Positions 8,612 through 18,213 are shown, counted from the stretch's first letter. The stretch: 64,000 bases of DNA from Chitinophaga pendula (GCF_020386615.1 NZ_CP077769.1:6869501-6933500); one strand, 5' to 3'. The notes: generated by a model not told the origin, from the sequence alone. Program-made: numbers and translations.

Positions 8612-9361
8612 ATGGCAAAGATCAAACTGTCAGAAATAAGCACTTTACCACCTAAAAAGCTGGACAAAGAACATATCAAAGAGGAGACCAGCATGATCCT
8701 GCAGGAATTGGATGAATTACAAAACCTGTTATATGCACAGCAGCAACACAGTGTGCTGATTGTGTTGCAGGGGATGGATGCCAGCGGGAAAGATGGCCTG
8801 ATCCGAAATGTGATGAGTCATCTTAATCCTCAGGGGGTGGATGTTCAGTCGTTTAAGGCGCCGACGGCACAAGAGCTGGGGCATGATTTCCTTTGGCGGG
8901 TACACCAGCATGCCCCCCCAAAGGGCTATATCCAGGTATTTAACCGCTCTCACTATGAGGACGTACTGGTACAGCGGGTACATAAGTGGGTAGATGAAAA
9001 GACGATTTACAAACGTATGGAGGCGATCAATGCTTTTGAGCACTTACTGGCGGAACATAATAACACGCAAATATTGAAATTTTATCTGCATATCTCTCCG
9101 GAGGAGCAGCAGCAGCGGTTAAAGGAGCGTACAACCAACCCGCGGAAGATGTGGAAGTATAATAAAAATGACGAAGTAGAGGCTAAATTCTGGAAAAAAT
9201 ATATGGAGGCCTATGACGATGTTTTCAAACATTGTAGTGATATCCCCTGGACGATCGTTCCTGCTGATCATAACTGGTATAAAGAATACCTGGTGGCGCG
9301 GATACTGCGGGATACATTGAGGGGGTTAAAGATGAAATATCCTAAGTTGGATGTTAAATAA
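8612..9361 (+). CDS. ppk2: Polyphosphate kinase 2 family protein
   Basis: This 249-residue cytoplasmic kinase moves phosphate between polyphosphate and nucleotides. It shows the P-loop GMDASGKDGLIRNV near residue 54, a lid-type HAPPKGY segment, and Walker B-like VFNRSHYEDVLVQRVH near 110, followed by the FEHLLAEHNNTQILKFYLHIS core. It is the single-domain type (class I or III); which nucleotide it prefers cannot be read from the sequence. It is divergent from the DMT transporter and upstream of mscL. Confidence 0.92.
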   Translation: MAKIKLSEISTLPPKKLDKEHIKEETSMILQELDELQNLLYAQQQHSVLIVLQGMDASGKDGLIRNVMSHLNPQGVDVQSFKAPTAQELGHDFLWRVHQHAPPKGYIQVFNRSHYEDVLVQRVHKWVDEKTIYKRMEAINAFEHLLAEHNNTQILKFYLHISPEEQQQRLKERTTNPRKMWKYNKNDEVEAKFWKKYMEAYDDVFKHCSDIPWTIVPADHNWYKEYLVARILRDTLRGLKMKYPKLDVK

Positions 9362-9364
9362 TCG

Positions 9365-9404
9365 GTTCAGAATGAGAACGTTCTGAATCAAAGAGTTAAT
9401 TTTG
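9365..9404 (+). promoter_or_regulatory. Inverted repeat and -7 box upstream of mscL
   Basis: TAATTTTG at 9397-9404 matches TAnnTTTG. Upstream lies the inverted repeat TTCAGAA-N8-TTCTGAA (about 9365-9386), which would overlap the -33 region and could be an operator or the end of the ppk2 transcript. Confidence 0.4.
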
Positions 9405-9436
9405 CGCATATAGTATTAACCAATAAACCTTTCATT

Positions 9437-9868
9437 ATGTCATTCTTCAAAGAATTCAAAGAGTTTGCCGTGAAAGGCAACGTAATGGACCTGGCAGTGG
9501 GTGTGATCATAGGCGGTGCTTTCGGCAAGATCGTTACATCGCTGGTAGATAATATCCTGATGCCTGTTATTGGTGTATTTACAGGAGGCGCCAATTTCAC
9601 TGATAGTTTTGTATTGCTGAATGACAGCAAGGGAACTGGTTTTAAATCTTTAGCAGAAGCGAAGGCGGCTGGTGCCCCGGCATTTGCTTACGGTGCTTTT
9701 ATTCAGAGTATCCTTGATTTTATTATTATTGCATTCTGTATATTTCTGCTGGTGAAATTTATGAATCGTCTGAGCCGTAAGAAAGAAGAGTCACCCGCAG
9801 CACCTGCAGAGCCTAGCACCCAGGAAAAACTACTGATGGAGATCCGTGATGCCCTGAAGTCCAGGTAA
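9437..9868 (+). CDS. mscL: Large-conductance mechanosensitive channel
   Basis: This 143-residue homopentameric inner-membrane channel opens on hypo-osmotic shock. The N-terminal [20 protein letters not shown] and the pore helix [19 protein letters not shown] are diagnostic. The second span is at about residues 92-115 ([18 protein letters not shown]), followed by a charged C-terminal helix with an Ala/Pro linker. The periplasmic loop has a short Gly/Ser-rich insert. Confidence 0.96.
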   Translation: MSFFKEFKEFAVKGNVMDLAVGVIIGGAFGKIVTSLVDNILMPVIGVFTGGANFTDSFVLLNDSKGTGFKSLAEAKAAGAPAFAYGAFIQSILDFIIIAFCIFLLVKFMNRLSRKKEESPAAPAEPSTQEKLLMEIRDALKSR

Positions 9869-10022
9869 TTTTCCACTCGCTCTTAAACTTATCCCCGGCA
9901 GCTGGCGCACTGAGCGTATGGTATATTCATACGATCTATGCCCTGCTGCCGGTTTCTATTATTAATAGCAATACCCTTTCATCAACATATTAAAACAGTT
10001 AATCGTCCAAACAAAACGACTA

Positions 10023-10967
10023 ATGAAAAAGTTTCTATTCTCCCTGGTAGGCAGCCTACTGTTATTTTTCACCGCACAGGCACAGACGGACTGGATGAAA
10101 ACATCTAGGGAAGAGGTGAGTAAAAAGATCAAAAAAGATGATAAGGACACGGTACCGGCTGTCTGGAAAAAAGGAGCTTTATTTAACGTAAATATCAACC
10201 AGGGATCTCTTACGAACTGGGCTGCCGGCGGTGACAAGTTCTCTTTCTCTATAGCGTCTACTTTTAACGGTTTTGCTTTTTACAAAAAAGGGCGTCATTC
10301 CTGGGATAACGTACTGGACCTAGCTTACGGTTATGTAAACACCACCAGTCTGGGAGGACGTAAAAGCGATGACAGGATTGATGTGACTACCAAATATGGA
10401 TATGATATAGGCCGTAACTGGTATGTAAGCGGGTTAGTGAATATTCGTACCCAGTTCTCTGATGGTTACCTTTACCCGGCGGATACTGTACCCGATCGGG
10501 TATCGCGATTCTTTGCTCCTGCTTATATTTTGGTATCACCGGGTTTTGATTACAAACCCAATACAGCCTTGTCTGTATTTCTCTCTCCGATCACAAGCCG
10601 TTTTGTAGTGGTAATGGATAATACACTGGCCGCGAAAGGCGCTTATGGCGTAGACACCGGCAGACACGTGAAAACAGAGATAGGTGCTTATATGAGTGTT
10701 AACTTCGGGAAAGAGATATTGAAAAATATATCTTATAAAACCCGGCTGGATCTGTTCTCTGATTACAAACACAACCCGCAGAATATTGATGTGTTCTGGA
10801 CGAATATGCTGGTAATGAAGGTGAACAAGTATATTTCTGCCAACGTATCAGTAGATATGATCTATGACGACGATGTAAGGGTATTTGCAAATAGCAAGAC
10901 GGGTGTATTGGGGCCACGGTTACAACTCAAACAGGTCATAGGGGTCGGGTTTTCGCTTAAGATATGA
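10023..10967 (+). CDS. DUF3078 outer-membrane protein
   Basis: This 314-residue protein has a signal peptide (about residues 1-20, ending AQA) and beta-rich sequence after residue 45. The segment VNINQGSLTNWAAGGD is the mark of DUF3078, a Bacteroidota family of predicted outer-membrane beta barrels with no assigned function. The last residue pattern (GVGFSLKI) fits a barrel-end strand. The preceding 150 bp holds a weak long stem (CCGGCAG at 9895 with CTGCCGG at about 9947) that may end the mscL transcript. Confidence 0.82.
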   Translation: MKKFLFSLVGSLLLFFTAQAQTDWMKTSREEVSKKIKKDDKDTVPAVWKKGALFNVNINQGSLTNWAAGGDKFSFSIASTFNGFAFYKKGRHSWDNVLDLAYGYVNTTSLGGRKSDDRIDVTTKYGYDIGRNWYVSGLVNIRTQFSDGYLYPADTVPDRVSRFFAPAYILVSPGFDYKPNTALSVFLSPITSRFVVVMDNTLAAKGAYGVDTGRHVKTEIGAYMSVNFGKEILKNISYKTRLDLFSDYKHNPQNIDVFWTNMLVMKVNKYISANVSVDMIYDDDVRVFANSKTGVLGPRLQLKQVIGVGFSLKI

Positions 10968-11003
10968 TACCCGGCGGGACATAGGTCTCTGGCGGATTTT
11001 TAG

Positions 11004-11011
11004 TATTTTTG
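11004..11011 (+). promoter_or_regulatory. -7 box upstream of scpA
   Basis: TATTTTTG matches TAnnTTTG and lies 52 bp before the scpA start codon. No convincing -33 box is visible. Confidence 0.45.
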
Positions 11012-11063
11012 AATACCGCCGTACTATTTCTGACCGAAATGGAATGCGGCCAGATACCCACAT

Positions 11064-11846
11064 ATGAGTGAACAAGTAACATATAAGATAAAACTGCCTC
11101 AGTTCGAGGGACCTTTTGATCTGCTGCTATTTTTCATAGAGCGTGATGAGCTGGATATTTACAATATCCCTATTACAAAGATCACACAGGATTTCCTGGT
11201 CTATATACATGAGCTGGAATCGCTTAACATTGAACTGGCGAGCGAATTCATCTTATTTGTATCCACATTGATGCGGATCAAAGCTAAAATGTTGCTACCC
11301 AGGAAAGAAATAGATGAGCAGGGTAACGAGATAGATCCCCGCCAGGAGCTGATCGATAAGATATTGGAATACAAACGGTACAAGCAGGCGGCCGCTGAGT
11401 TAGCAGAAAAGGAAGCGGACCGCATGTTGCAGATCAAGCGGGGTAATATTGCCAAGGAATTAGCTATGATCGGAGAAGCAACCAGTGAAGGTACGGAAGT
11501 ACAGACGCTGACATTGTTCAAACTGACCAAGACTTTTGAAAAGATCATGCAGCGTGTAAAAGAGCGGGAAAATAAGCCTCAGCACGTTGTATACAAATAT
11601 GACTATACCATGGAAGGCTCCAGAATGTACATGATGGAGCTGGCAGGTAACGAAAAAACGCTTTCTTTCGAAAAGATATTTGACCATTGTAAAGACAGGG
11701 TACATGCGATCTTCCTATTCCTCAGTATGTTGGAACTGGTGCAGCAGAAATGCCTGGGGATCATGGTCGGAGAAGGTCGGAATAACTTTATTATCGACTA
11801 CATCGAACCGGAAGACCGGGAAGAAGATGTGGCGGGTGAATTTTAA
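11064..11846 (+). CDS. scpA: Segregation and condensation protein A
   Basis: This 260-residue kleisin bridges SMC heads and binds ScpB in the bacterial condensin. The N-terminus KLPQFEGPFDLLLFFIERDELDIYNI (seen in parts at residues 9-34) is the diagnostic SMC-binding region. The stretch EFILFVSTLMRIKAKMLLPR and the C-terminal winged-helix segment (about 215-245) follow. The AraC gene begins 6 bp downstream, so the two are probably co-transcribed. scpB is not in the window. Confidence 0.93.
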   Translation: MSEQVTYKIKLPQFEGPFDLLLFFIERDELDIYNIPITKITQDFLVYIHELESLNIELASEFILFVSTLMRIKAKMLLPRKEIDEQGNEIDPRQELIDKILEYKRYKQAAAELAEKEADRMLQIKRGNIAKELAMIGEATSEGTEVQTLTLFKLTKTFEKIMQRVKERENKPQHVVYKYDYTMEGSRMYMMELAGNEKTLSFEKIFDHCKDRVHAIFLFLSMLELVQQKCLGIMVGEGRNNFIIDYIEPEDREEDVAGEF

Positions 11847-11852
11847 GTAGTA

Positions 11853-12770
11853 ATGGCAGGAAAAAAAGAACATATAGAAGTAGTGTCGCTGCCGGCTTAT
11901 CTGCCGGCAAAAGCGCCATCCGTGATTGTATCCGGATTATGTGAACTGGGAGAGGATTTTTTTAGCAATAGCGAATCTCCTCACCGGCACGATTTCTATA
12001 CCGTGTATTGGATCAAAAAAGGGAAGATGGTACATACCATCGACACCACTACTTATCCGGTAGAGAAGAATACTCTTTTCCTGTTGGCACCTGGCCAGGT
12101 GCATAAAATGACCTTTAGCGAAAAGGTAGAAGGCTACATGATTGCTTTTCAGGAATCTTTCATGTGTCTGAAAGATCAGGATAGCAGTACTGTAGGTATT
12201 AATTCCGGGCTGTTTTTCAACAGCCAGTTCAGTAGCATCATAACCTTGCAGAAGGATGATGAACGGGATTTAGAGGCAGTTGTGAAACTGATGATGAAAG
12301 AGGTGGAGATGCAGGAGAATGAATATGAGACGGCTTTGCATGGACTGTTACGCTATTTCCTGGTATTGGCAGCACGTATCAAGGGCTCCAGTGTACAGGT
12401 AGGACCCGGACAGCATGCCACGCACAACAGTTCGCTATTCCTGCAATTCAAAGCACTTATTGAGAAGCAATATCACTCCTTGAAGAATGTGTCTGATTAT
12501 GCGGCCTTACTGCATATCAAACCTATCTTGCTTAATGAGATCAGCAAACAGTTATCCGGTATCACTGCCGGCGAACATATCCGTAACCGGATCATCCTGG
12601 AGGCACAGCGCTACTTGTATAATACAGATCTCTCCGCTAAAGAAATCGCCTATAAACTGGGATTTGATGATCCCCATTACTTTAGCCGCTTTTTCAAGAA
12701 ATATACCAACCAGAGCCCTTCAGAGTTCAAAGAGGCTGCTAAGAGCCCAGTGCCGGCTTTACATCCATAA
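11853..12770 (+). CDS. AraC-family transcriptional regulator
   Basis: This is a 305-residue regulator with an N-terminal cupin-type sensing domain (about residues 25-110, including HDFYTVYWIKKG and FLLAPGQVHKM) and a C-terminal double helix-turn-helix (about 205-300). The second HTH, AKEIAYKLGFDDPHYFSRFF, is canonical. The inducer is unknown. It follows scpA by 6 bp. Its stop codon abuts the stop of the convergent dehydratase gene with no terminator between, so read-through antisense transcription is possible. Confidence 0.92.
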   Translation: MAGKKEHIEVVSLPAYLPAKAPSVIVSGLCELGEDFFSNSESPHRHDFYTVYWIKKGKMVHTIDTTTYPVEKNTLFLLAPGQVHKMTFSEKVEGYMIAFQESFMCLKDQDSSTVGINSGLFFNSQFSSIITLQKDDERDLEAVVKLMMKEVEMQENEYETALHGLLRYFLVLAARIKGSSVQVGPGQHATHNSSLFLQFKALIEKQYHSLKNVSDYAALLHIKPILLNEISKQLSGITAGEHIRNRIILEAQRYLYNTDLSAKEIAYKLGFDDPHYFSRFFKKYTNQSPSEFKEAAKSPVPALHP

Positions 12771-15700
12771 TTATTTGTAGGACATCTGTCTTGCTATTTG
12801 ACTTTTGTAATACTTACTTAAGAGATTGTAAGCGATCATTTCATAACGTCGTTGTCCTGCAGGGAACAGGCGGTTGAAATGCATGTGTATCAAACTGCTG
12901 ATCAGCTGTGGCTTATTGGATGATGTCGTATGTTTCCAGATAAGTGTCAGCAATGGTTTCATCTGTCGTTGCTTCCATCTGATCAATGTCATGATCTCCG
13001 GATACTCGCTGATGTAAGCATCTGGTTGTAGCCAGGCATTCAGCTGCGTGCTGTTATTCCTGAAGTATTGATTGATGATCTCTTTCTCTTCTTTTCCGGT
13101 ATTGAACTCTTTATCGAATAAGTCTTGTGATACCTGTGTCCATTCACTTTTTTGATGCAGCGGTAGTTTGCAGAGGGTCATTATATCATCCGCATATTTC
13201 AAGGCCGCCAGCATTAGCAGTAATGATTTTTGTGGTGTCTCCTGTAATAAGTCGGTCAGCTTTATTACATAGCAGCTGTCCATCCAGAATAAGGTTTCTG
13301 TCTCTGTAATTGTTTGAGCACCGTAGCGTTCCAGTTCACGGTTATAGGTATCTGTTTGGATTTTCCAGATGATATGTTGCTGAAAGACGGTTGCCAATCT
13401 TTCATTAAGCAGCCTTTCTAATGTACCGGTAAATTGCTCGTCCCGCAAATGGAAGCGCACTCTTAAATGAGGTTGCGGATCGTTGTAGCGGATAAAGAAC
13501 CACTTATCGATCTGTGAGGTAGCCAATAGTTCATTGGCAAGCGGAAGTATTAGTTCTTCCAGTATTTCATTGGCTTTTCTATTGTTGCAGTATAGCTTAT
13601 AATATGCCCATTCGGAACCTGGAGGGAAGTCGCGGGGCGTATCTACCAGTGCTTGTTGAATATCGTCGGCAGCAATATTGGTAGGTGCTACTTTAGCGAT
13701 TGCGACAAACTGGTGTGCATGTATTTGTCCGGCTGCATTGTGAACAACAGGAGCTGGTAACAAGTATTCTCTTAAATGGATAGTTTCTTTACGTTTGATC
13801 TCTGCGAGGAAGGTATCGATCGTTATGGGCTCCTCTTGATCAACCAACATGGTCTTGTCACCTTCTACCAGTACAAAGTATCTGGGTAATCGCCATTCCT
13901 TACAGAAAGCAGCAAAAGCAGCCGGTAGCTTAGCTGCTGAAGTAGTTAGTAGGCTATTCCATTTGTCTGCCGGTAGTTTCCATTCTGCGGCAGACAGGAT
14001 AATATGTTTATACTGTAGCCTGGGGAAGAAATAGATTCCAGGTAGGGTGGCGTTCCAAGAGAAGCCGAGAGAGTGTGTACAGTTTTCTCCTTGTATGGCT
14101 CCTAACAGACGATACAAAGGGAGTGTTTTATACTGGAAATTGTGTGCATTATCGATGCGTGGTAATACCTGCTTACCGAGCTTTTTGGAGAATAGCTGTA
14201 GGATCTGGTTTTCCATACGAAGATAAAGATCTTCAATGGGTAGCTGCTGTGCTAAGGGCAATGAGGACTGCGCTAGGTAAGGTATTTCAAATTGGCGGGT
14301 AACGGGATGTAGTAATATGTTTCCTACCCGGTCCTCCGGTAGATACACCACATCTGCGAGGACTTGGTTGGGATGTTGTTGCTGCTCGTATTCGGCTATC
14401 TCTCGTAGAAGTTGATGTGTTTCATCGCCTGTTCTGGCAAATCTCCCTAATAACGATGTTCCTGTAATCCCACCTACTACTTCGATATAAAGAGAAGCAT
14501 CTTCATCGTCTATTAACTGGAAGATAACCGGGAAGGTATCTGTCATGGGCACTTTGCTTTCAGTACCTTTTAGTTTTCCCAATTCATCAGCAGTGACCTG
14601 TACAGTATATGTATCGTCTTTATAGGCTTGCAGTAGCTTAGCCGCAAGTAAATCTTTGACTGGATGCTCTTCCCGTGGTGCGGTCATCGGAGGAATGGAG
14701 GTATTGTAATTATTAAGTTGATTTAAGAATGGATCATCGTAGTCCAGGTGATAAGGACCATTAGCATCAGGAATACCGGTATCCGGATCAATAACCTGTG
14801 GTAGTGGCACTGGACGTGATTCATATCTTTCAGCAAATTGTTCTTTAAAAGATGCTAGCCAAAGTAACTGCTTGGTCTTACCACAGAGAATATGTAGTAC
14901 TTGGATAGCTTCAGCGATGTCTTGCTGAAGCCCTTGGCTTACGGAGGTGTTGTGTAAAGTTATGCGTGTATCTACTTGTATTAATTTGTTGTGATCAAAT
15001 GGAATTCCTGTGGCTGTTATCAGCGTGGTGATTTCATCGATTGTGGCAAAGATGTTTGCTGTTGAAACACTACAGATATGATGTATTTGCTGTAGCGTTT
15101 TTAGTAGTGTTTGTCCTGGGGCGTAAGATGTCGGAACATTGCTCAGTGCCTCAATGATTTGATGTAAATAATCTCTTCCTGTAATCTGTACAGTGAGGTT
15201 GCTTACCAATATTTGATGTTGTATCAGTTCCTCTGTGAAGGCGGTAGCTTCTTCTATTTCGACCTGTCCACTATCGCGAATGAAAGTTGATATTGTAGTG
15301 AAACTCAAACCGTTTTGATGTTGGCTACAGCCGTCAAGTATCTTTTCCAATAATACAGAACCGGTGATGGCACTAACCTGGTATTTTTTATGCAATTCCT
15401 CGAAGTAACATTCATAATACCGATATTCTCCTCCCAGATCATAAAGCGAAGTATTAACATGATAATAGAGGCAACGACGGATGGCGGGATCCTGCTGTAT
15501 ATGTTGTACCAGGATACAGAGGAAGTCCATATCCAAGCGGACTTGTCTTTGCTTCTCGTTAATATTAATATCAGTTTGATCTGCCCAGGTCGCTAGCGAA
15601 TAACCAGAGAAGGCGCCAAAGGGGGTTGCCCGGCTGCGCATCCGATTATAGTATTTGCTGACTGTCAGCTTTAATTTTTTGATTTTCCTGATATCCTGGA

Positions 15701-15878
15701 TATCTCCTGCTTTCCATCGTTGGCATTCTTCATAAAGGTTAGCGGATGCTATACGGAGAGCTTCGAGAAAGGTTGAATTTTCCAGTAGTGCGCTCATCTC
15801 CGGTAGTTGCTCATGATCCCGGATGAATGGCAAAGTAGGCAGCCTGAGCATTAGCTTAGGGAAAAATGATACATTCAT
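12771..15878 (-). CDS. Class I lanthipeptide dehydratase (LanB), full length
   Basis: This 1035-residue enzyme joins a Lant_dehydr_N glutamylation domain (about 1-650) to a SpaB_C elimination domain (about 755-1020). LanB uses Glu-tRNA to glutamylate Ser/Thr of a precursor and then eliminates to Dha/Dhb. Residues expected by analogy with NisB are present: R79, R83 and T85 in NRMRSRATPFG, the HLRVRF arginines near 803, the NRELERYG arginine, and the His in LIHMHFNRLF near 1000. Both halves thus look functional. The gene is read away from the two-component genes, and a perfect palindrome lies 15 bp upstream of its start. It is convergent with the AraC gene. Confidence 0.92.
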   Translation of the reverse strand: MNVSFFPKLMLRLPTLPFIRDHEQLPEMSALLENSTFLEALRIASANLYEECQRWKAGDIQDIRKIKKLKLTVSKYYNRMRSRATPFGAFSGYSLATWADQTDININEKQRQVRLDMDFLCILVQHIQQDPAIRRCLYYHVNTSLYDLGGEYRYYECYFEELHKKYQVSAITGSVLLEKILDGCSQHQNGLSFTTISTFIRDSGQVEIEEATAFTEELIQHQILVSNLTVQITGRDYLHQIIEALSNVPTSYAPGQTLLKTLQQIHHICSVSTANIFATIDEITTLITATGIPFDHNKLIQVDTRITLHNTSVSQGLQQDIAEAIQVLHILCGKTKQLLWLASFKEQFAERYESRPVPLPQVIDPDTGIPDANGPYHLDYDDPFLNQLNNYNTSIPPMTAPREEHPVKDLLAAKLLQAYKDDTYTVQVTADELGKLKGTESKVPMTDTFPVIFQLIDDEDASLYIEVVGGITGTSLLGRFARTGDETHQLLREIAEYEQQQHPNQVLADVVYLPEDRVGNILLHPVTRQFEIPYLAQSSLPLAQQLPIEDLYLRMENQILQLFSKKLGKQVLPRIDNAHNFQYKTLPLYRLLGAIQGENCTHSLGFSWNATLPGIYFFPRLQYKHIILSAAEWKLPADKWNSLLTTSAAKLPAAFAAFCKEWRLPRYFVLVEGDKTMLVDQEEPITIDTFLAEIKRKETIHLREYLLPAPVVHNAAGQIHAHQFVAIAKVAPTNIAADDIQQALVDTPRDFPPGSEWAYYKLYCNNRKANEILEELILPLANELLATSQIDKWFFIRYNDPQPHLRVRFHLRDEQFTGTLERLLNERLATVFQQHIIWKIQTDTYNRELERYGAQTITETETLFWMDSCYVIKLTDLLQETPQKSLLLMLAALKYADDIMTLCKLPLHQKSEWTQVSQDLFDKEFNTGKEEKEIINQYFRNNSTQLNAWLQPDAYISEYPEIMTLIRWKQRQMKPLLTLIWKHTTSSNKPQLISSLIHMHFNRLFPAGQRRYEMIAYNLLSKYYKSQIARQMSYK

Positions 15879-15892
15879 TTAGACAATTTGAA

Positions 15893-15914
15893 AATTGATG
15901 ACATGTCATCAATT
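15893..15914. promoter_or_regulatory. Perfect 22-bp palindrome upstream of the dehydratase
   Basis: The half-site AATTGATGACA is followed directly by its exact reverse complement TGTCATCAATT, with no spacer. It ends 15 bp before the dehydratase start codon, where a repressor or activator could control this promoter. LytTR regulators usually bind direct repeats, so a different dimeric regulator may be involved. Confidence 0.6.
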
Positions 15915-16022
15915 ATATTTATAGTGCGTGACAGATGGATTCCTTGTGGAATATCACATGACAATTAACCTGGCTGTATCTCTAATATAAACGGAATTTT
16001 TGCTACTTGCGGATTGGAATAA

Positions 16023-16754
16023 TTATATCTTACGTTTGTTACCTACTAAACTTTGTTTAAGGATGTTAAAAAATGCTGTTTTATAAGTATCGCTTAATTG
16101 AATACCATCTTTTACATTTTTCAGGTAAATTTGATTCCCATCTATGGATTTGATACGTTCAATCGCGATGATATATGATTTGTGAACTCTGATAAACTGA
16201 TCCCTTGGAAGGCCTTCCTCCAAATCGTTCATATTTAACAAGGTAACGATTCTCTGTTGGTCAGTATGGATGGCTACATAGTTTTTGAGACCTTCAATAT
16301 GTGAGATCTCATTCAGTTCTATCTTTTGTAATTTATTTTTTGCATCGGTTTTTACAACTATAAAGTCAGTTTGTTTTTCCTGTTGCTTTTCTTCTTCAAA
16401 GGCCAATTGGTTCATGACTTTTTGTACGGCTCTGAAGAAGCGGTCATAAGAAATAGGTTTTAGGAGATAGTCTACGACTTCGTATTCAAAACCTTCCAAG
16501 GCATATTCCTTAAATGCGGAGGTAATGATGATGTTTGTCTTGCGTTTGACTAATTTGATAAAATCCAGTCCGGTTAGTTGCGGCATCTGGATATCTACGA
16601 AAATAAGATCGATAGCTTGCTCATTAACATAGTGTAATGCTTCCAGTGGATTGTTGAAAGCACCTTTCAAATCCAGAAAGGATACTTGTGAGACGTAATC
16701 GCGTAATAGGTCAAGGGCGTGCTGCTCGTCGTCTATTATTACACACGTTAACAT
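16023..16754 (-). CDS. LytTR-family response regulator in the RiPP locus
   Basis: This 243-residue protein has an N-terminal receiver domain (about 1-115: acidic pocket IDDEQ, phospho-Asp in FVDIQMPQLTG near residue 55, conserved Thr/Ser in IITSAF, Lys in YLLKPI) and a C-terminal LytTR DNA-binding domain (about 140-240, FIRVHKSYIIAIERI). It follows the kinase gene by 4 bp and forms an operon with it. The position between dehydratase and precursor genes suggests it controls peptide production, but no LytTR site was identified. Confidence 0.9.
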   Translation of the reverse strand: MLTCVIIDDEQHALDLLRDYVSQVSFLDLKGAFNNPLEALHYVNEQAIDLIFVDIQMPQLTGLDFIKLVKRKTNIIITSAFKEYALEGFEYEVVDYLLKPISYDRFFRAVQKVMNQLAFEEEKQQEKQTDFIVVKTDAKNKLQKIELNEISHIEGLKNYVAIHTDQQRIVTLLNMNDLEEGLPRDQFIRVHKSYIIAIERIKSIDGNQIYLKNVKDGIQLSDTYKTAFFNILKQSLVGNKRKI

Positions 16755-16758
16755 AGGT

Positions 16759-17877
16759 TCATAGTTTTAAGGTTAGGTCTACTGTATAAAATTCATCTTT
16801 ATCGTCTATTAGCAGTTGATACTTATTATTGCCATAAGCAAGATCCAGTCGCTTTTTGACATTGACCAGGCCAATTCCGCTACTGATCATATTGGTAGCG
16901 CTCGTTTTCTTTTTATTAAAGGTATGAAAATGGAGCTCATCATCTAAAACATCGATTTTTATCGTGGCGGGGTGCTCAGGATCATTGACATCTCCGTACT
17001 TAAAGAGATTCTCTACAAAAGTGATCAGGAGCATAGGGACTATACGTCTGTATTTAAAAGCATAGTCATTTTCGGGCTCAAATTCAATATAAAGACTGTT
17101 ATTGAATCGCAATTGGTGTATTTCTATCAGATTGTGAATATGTTGAACTTCGGTTTCCAGCGCGGTTTTGCCATCGTCATGATCATGTAATGCATAGCGC
17201 ATGATATCTGATAATAGCATGACACTGCGGGATGCACTTTGAGAGCATTTCATTACCTGCGTATAGATAAAGCTGAGTGTATTGAATAAAAAATGCGGTT
17301 GAATTTGGTATCTTAGATAGTTTAGATTTGAAATAAGTATTTCTTTTTCGAGCTGATTCCTTTTTTGCAATTCCTCGTTCCTCAATTTCTCAAGGTGTAC
17401 TAATTCCTTATTAATTTGAATAGTATGGGTTGTAAAAGAATAAGCATAACTGAGAGAGGCAAAATAGAGAAAGCGTGTACCTCTTATTGCTAAAAAATGT
17501 TTTAAAGTGAGAAAAGAATACATTGTTGGAATCTTAGCAACCTTCATGTATTCTGTTAGAGAATAATTCAAAAGCATATAAAAGACAATTAGCAGTAATG
17601 TTGCTATGGCTAGTTGATTATACTTTCTTGTGAAAGCAAACAATGGTATTAATAGAAAACTGTTGATATAAAATATCAGTGCATTTAATAAGAAGAATAA
17701 TAATGTGGAGGTGAGTGTTAGTCGAGCCGGATCTATAATAATGATAACTCCGTTTTCATATAGAAAATAAATTACCCATATTAACAGATGTATGTAAAAT
17801 TTCTGCAAATACCCATTTTTTCTGTCAGCTAGTATACTTTTAATTTGGAAGGCATGGTAAGGAGAATTTTTTTTCAT
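16759..17877 (-). CDS. LytS/YpdA-like sensor histidine kinase in the RiPP locus
   Basis: This 372-residue kinase has about four hydrophobic spans in the first 150 residues, with no recognisable extracytoplasmic sensor domain, then a coiled linker and a His_kinase domain with the phospho-acceptor in QIQPHFLFNTLSFIYTQV (near residue 195). The ATPase part shows the N-box variant FVENLFKYG and G-box SGIGLVNVKKRL. It is clearly more AT-rich than neighbouring genes, as is the precursor region beyond it, which may point to transfer. It is divergent from the precursor genes across about 150 bp that must hold both promoters; I could not place either with confidence. Confidence 0.9.
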   Translation of the reverse strand: MKKNSPYHAFQIKSILADRKNGYLQKFYIHLLIWVIYFLYENGVIIIIDPARLTLTSTLLFFLLNALIFYINSFLLIPLFAFTRKYNQLAIATLLLIVFYMLLNYSLTEYMKVAKIPTMYSFLTLKHFLAIRGTRFLYFASLSYAYSFTTHTIQINKELVHLEKLRNEELQKRNQLEKEILISNLNYLRYQIQPHFLFNTLSFIYTQVMKCSQSASRSVMLLSDIMRYALHDHDDGKTALETEVQHIHNLIEIHQLRFNNSLYIEFEPENDYAFKYRRIVPMLLITFVENLFKYGDVNDPEHPATIKIDVLDDELHFHTFNKKKTSATNMISSGIGLVNVKKRLDLAYGNNKYQLLIDDKDEFYTVDLTLKL

Positions 17878-18024
17878 GGAAAAAACAGCTTTTGTGTATT
17901 GATTAGCCCATTTCGTGTAATGAATTTCTATAAGTTAGTTAGGATTTCGAATTTTACTAGGTCTGGAATAAGTTTCTTAGTTTTTACATGAATGGATCAC
18001 TTGGAATTCGGTAATTTTTTATAT

Positions 18025-18213
18025 ATGAATAAATTTACTATTAATCATTTAGGTTGTTTGCAACTTGGAAAGAAAGTTATAATGAAAGTTGACGTTGCAA
18101 ATACTTCTTTTAAGATTTACGCGAAAATGCCAACTCAACCGACGACTGTGACAGATCCAATCACGACGATAATTACACTTACAACTAGTGGAGCGTTACC
18201 TGTCGAAAATTGA
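18025..18213 (+). CDS. RiPP precursor peptide 1, Cys-free Thr-rich core
   Basis: This 62-residue peptide has the Bacteroidota class I leader motif LxLxKxxI (L12, L14, K16, I19 in LQLGKKVIM). The region after residue 25 carries twelve Ser/Thr, many in clusters (QPTTVTDPITTIITLTTSG), and no Cys. The only Cys (C11) is in the leader. So no lanthionine can form within the core. Start M at 18025 is chosen because it puts the motif near residue 12, as is usual; an in-frame ATG at 17992 would add 11 residues. The segment PTTVTDP resembles PTFVDP in the second precursor, which supports a common origin. Confidence 0.72.
   Translation: MNKFTINHLGCLQLGKKVIMKVDVANTSFKIYAKMPTQPTTVTDPITTIITLTTSGALPVEN

Noticed and set aside
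17992..18024. Upstream ATG for precursor 1
   Set aside because: It would put the LxLxKxxI motif 11 residues further from the N-terminus than usual in this family. The ATG at 18025 gives a standard leader.
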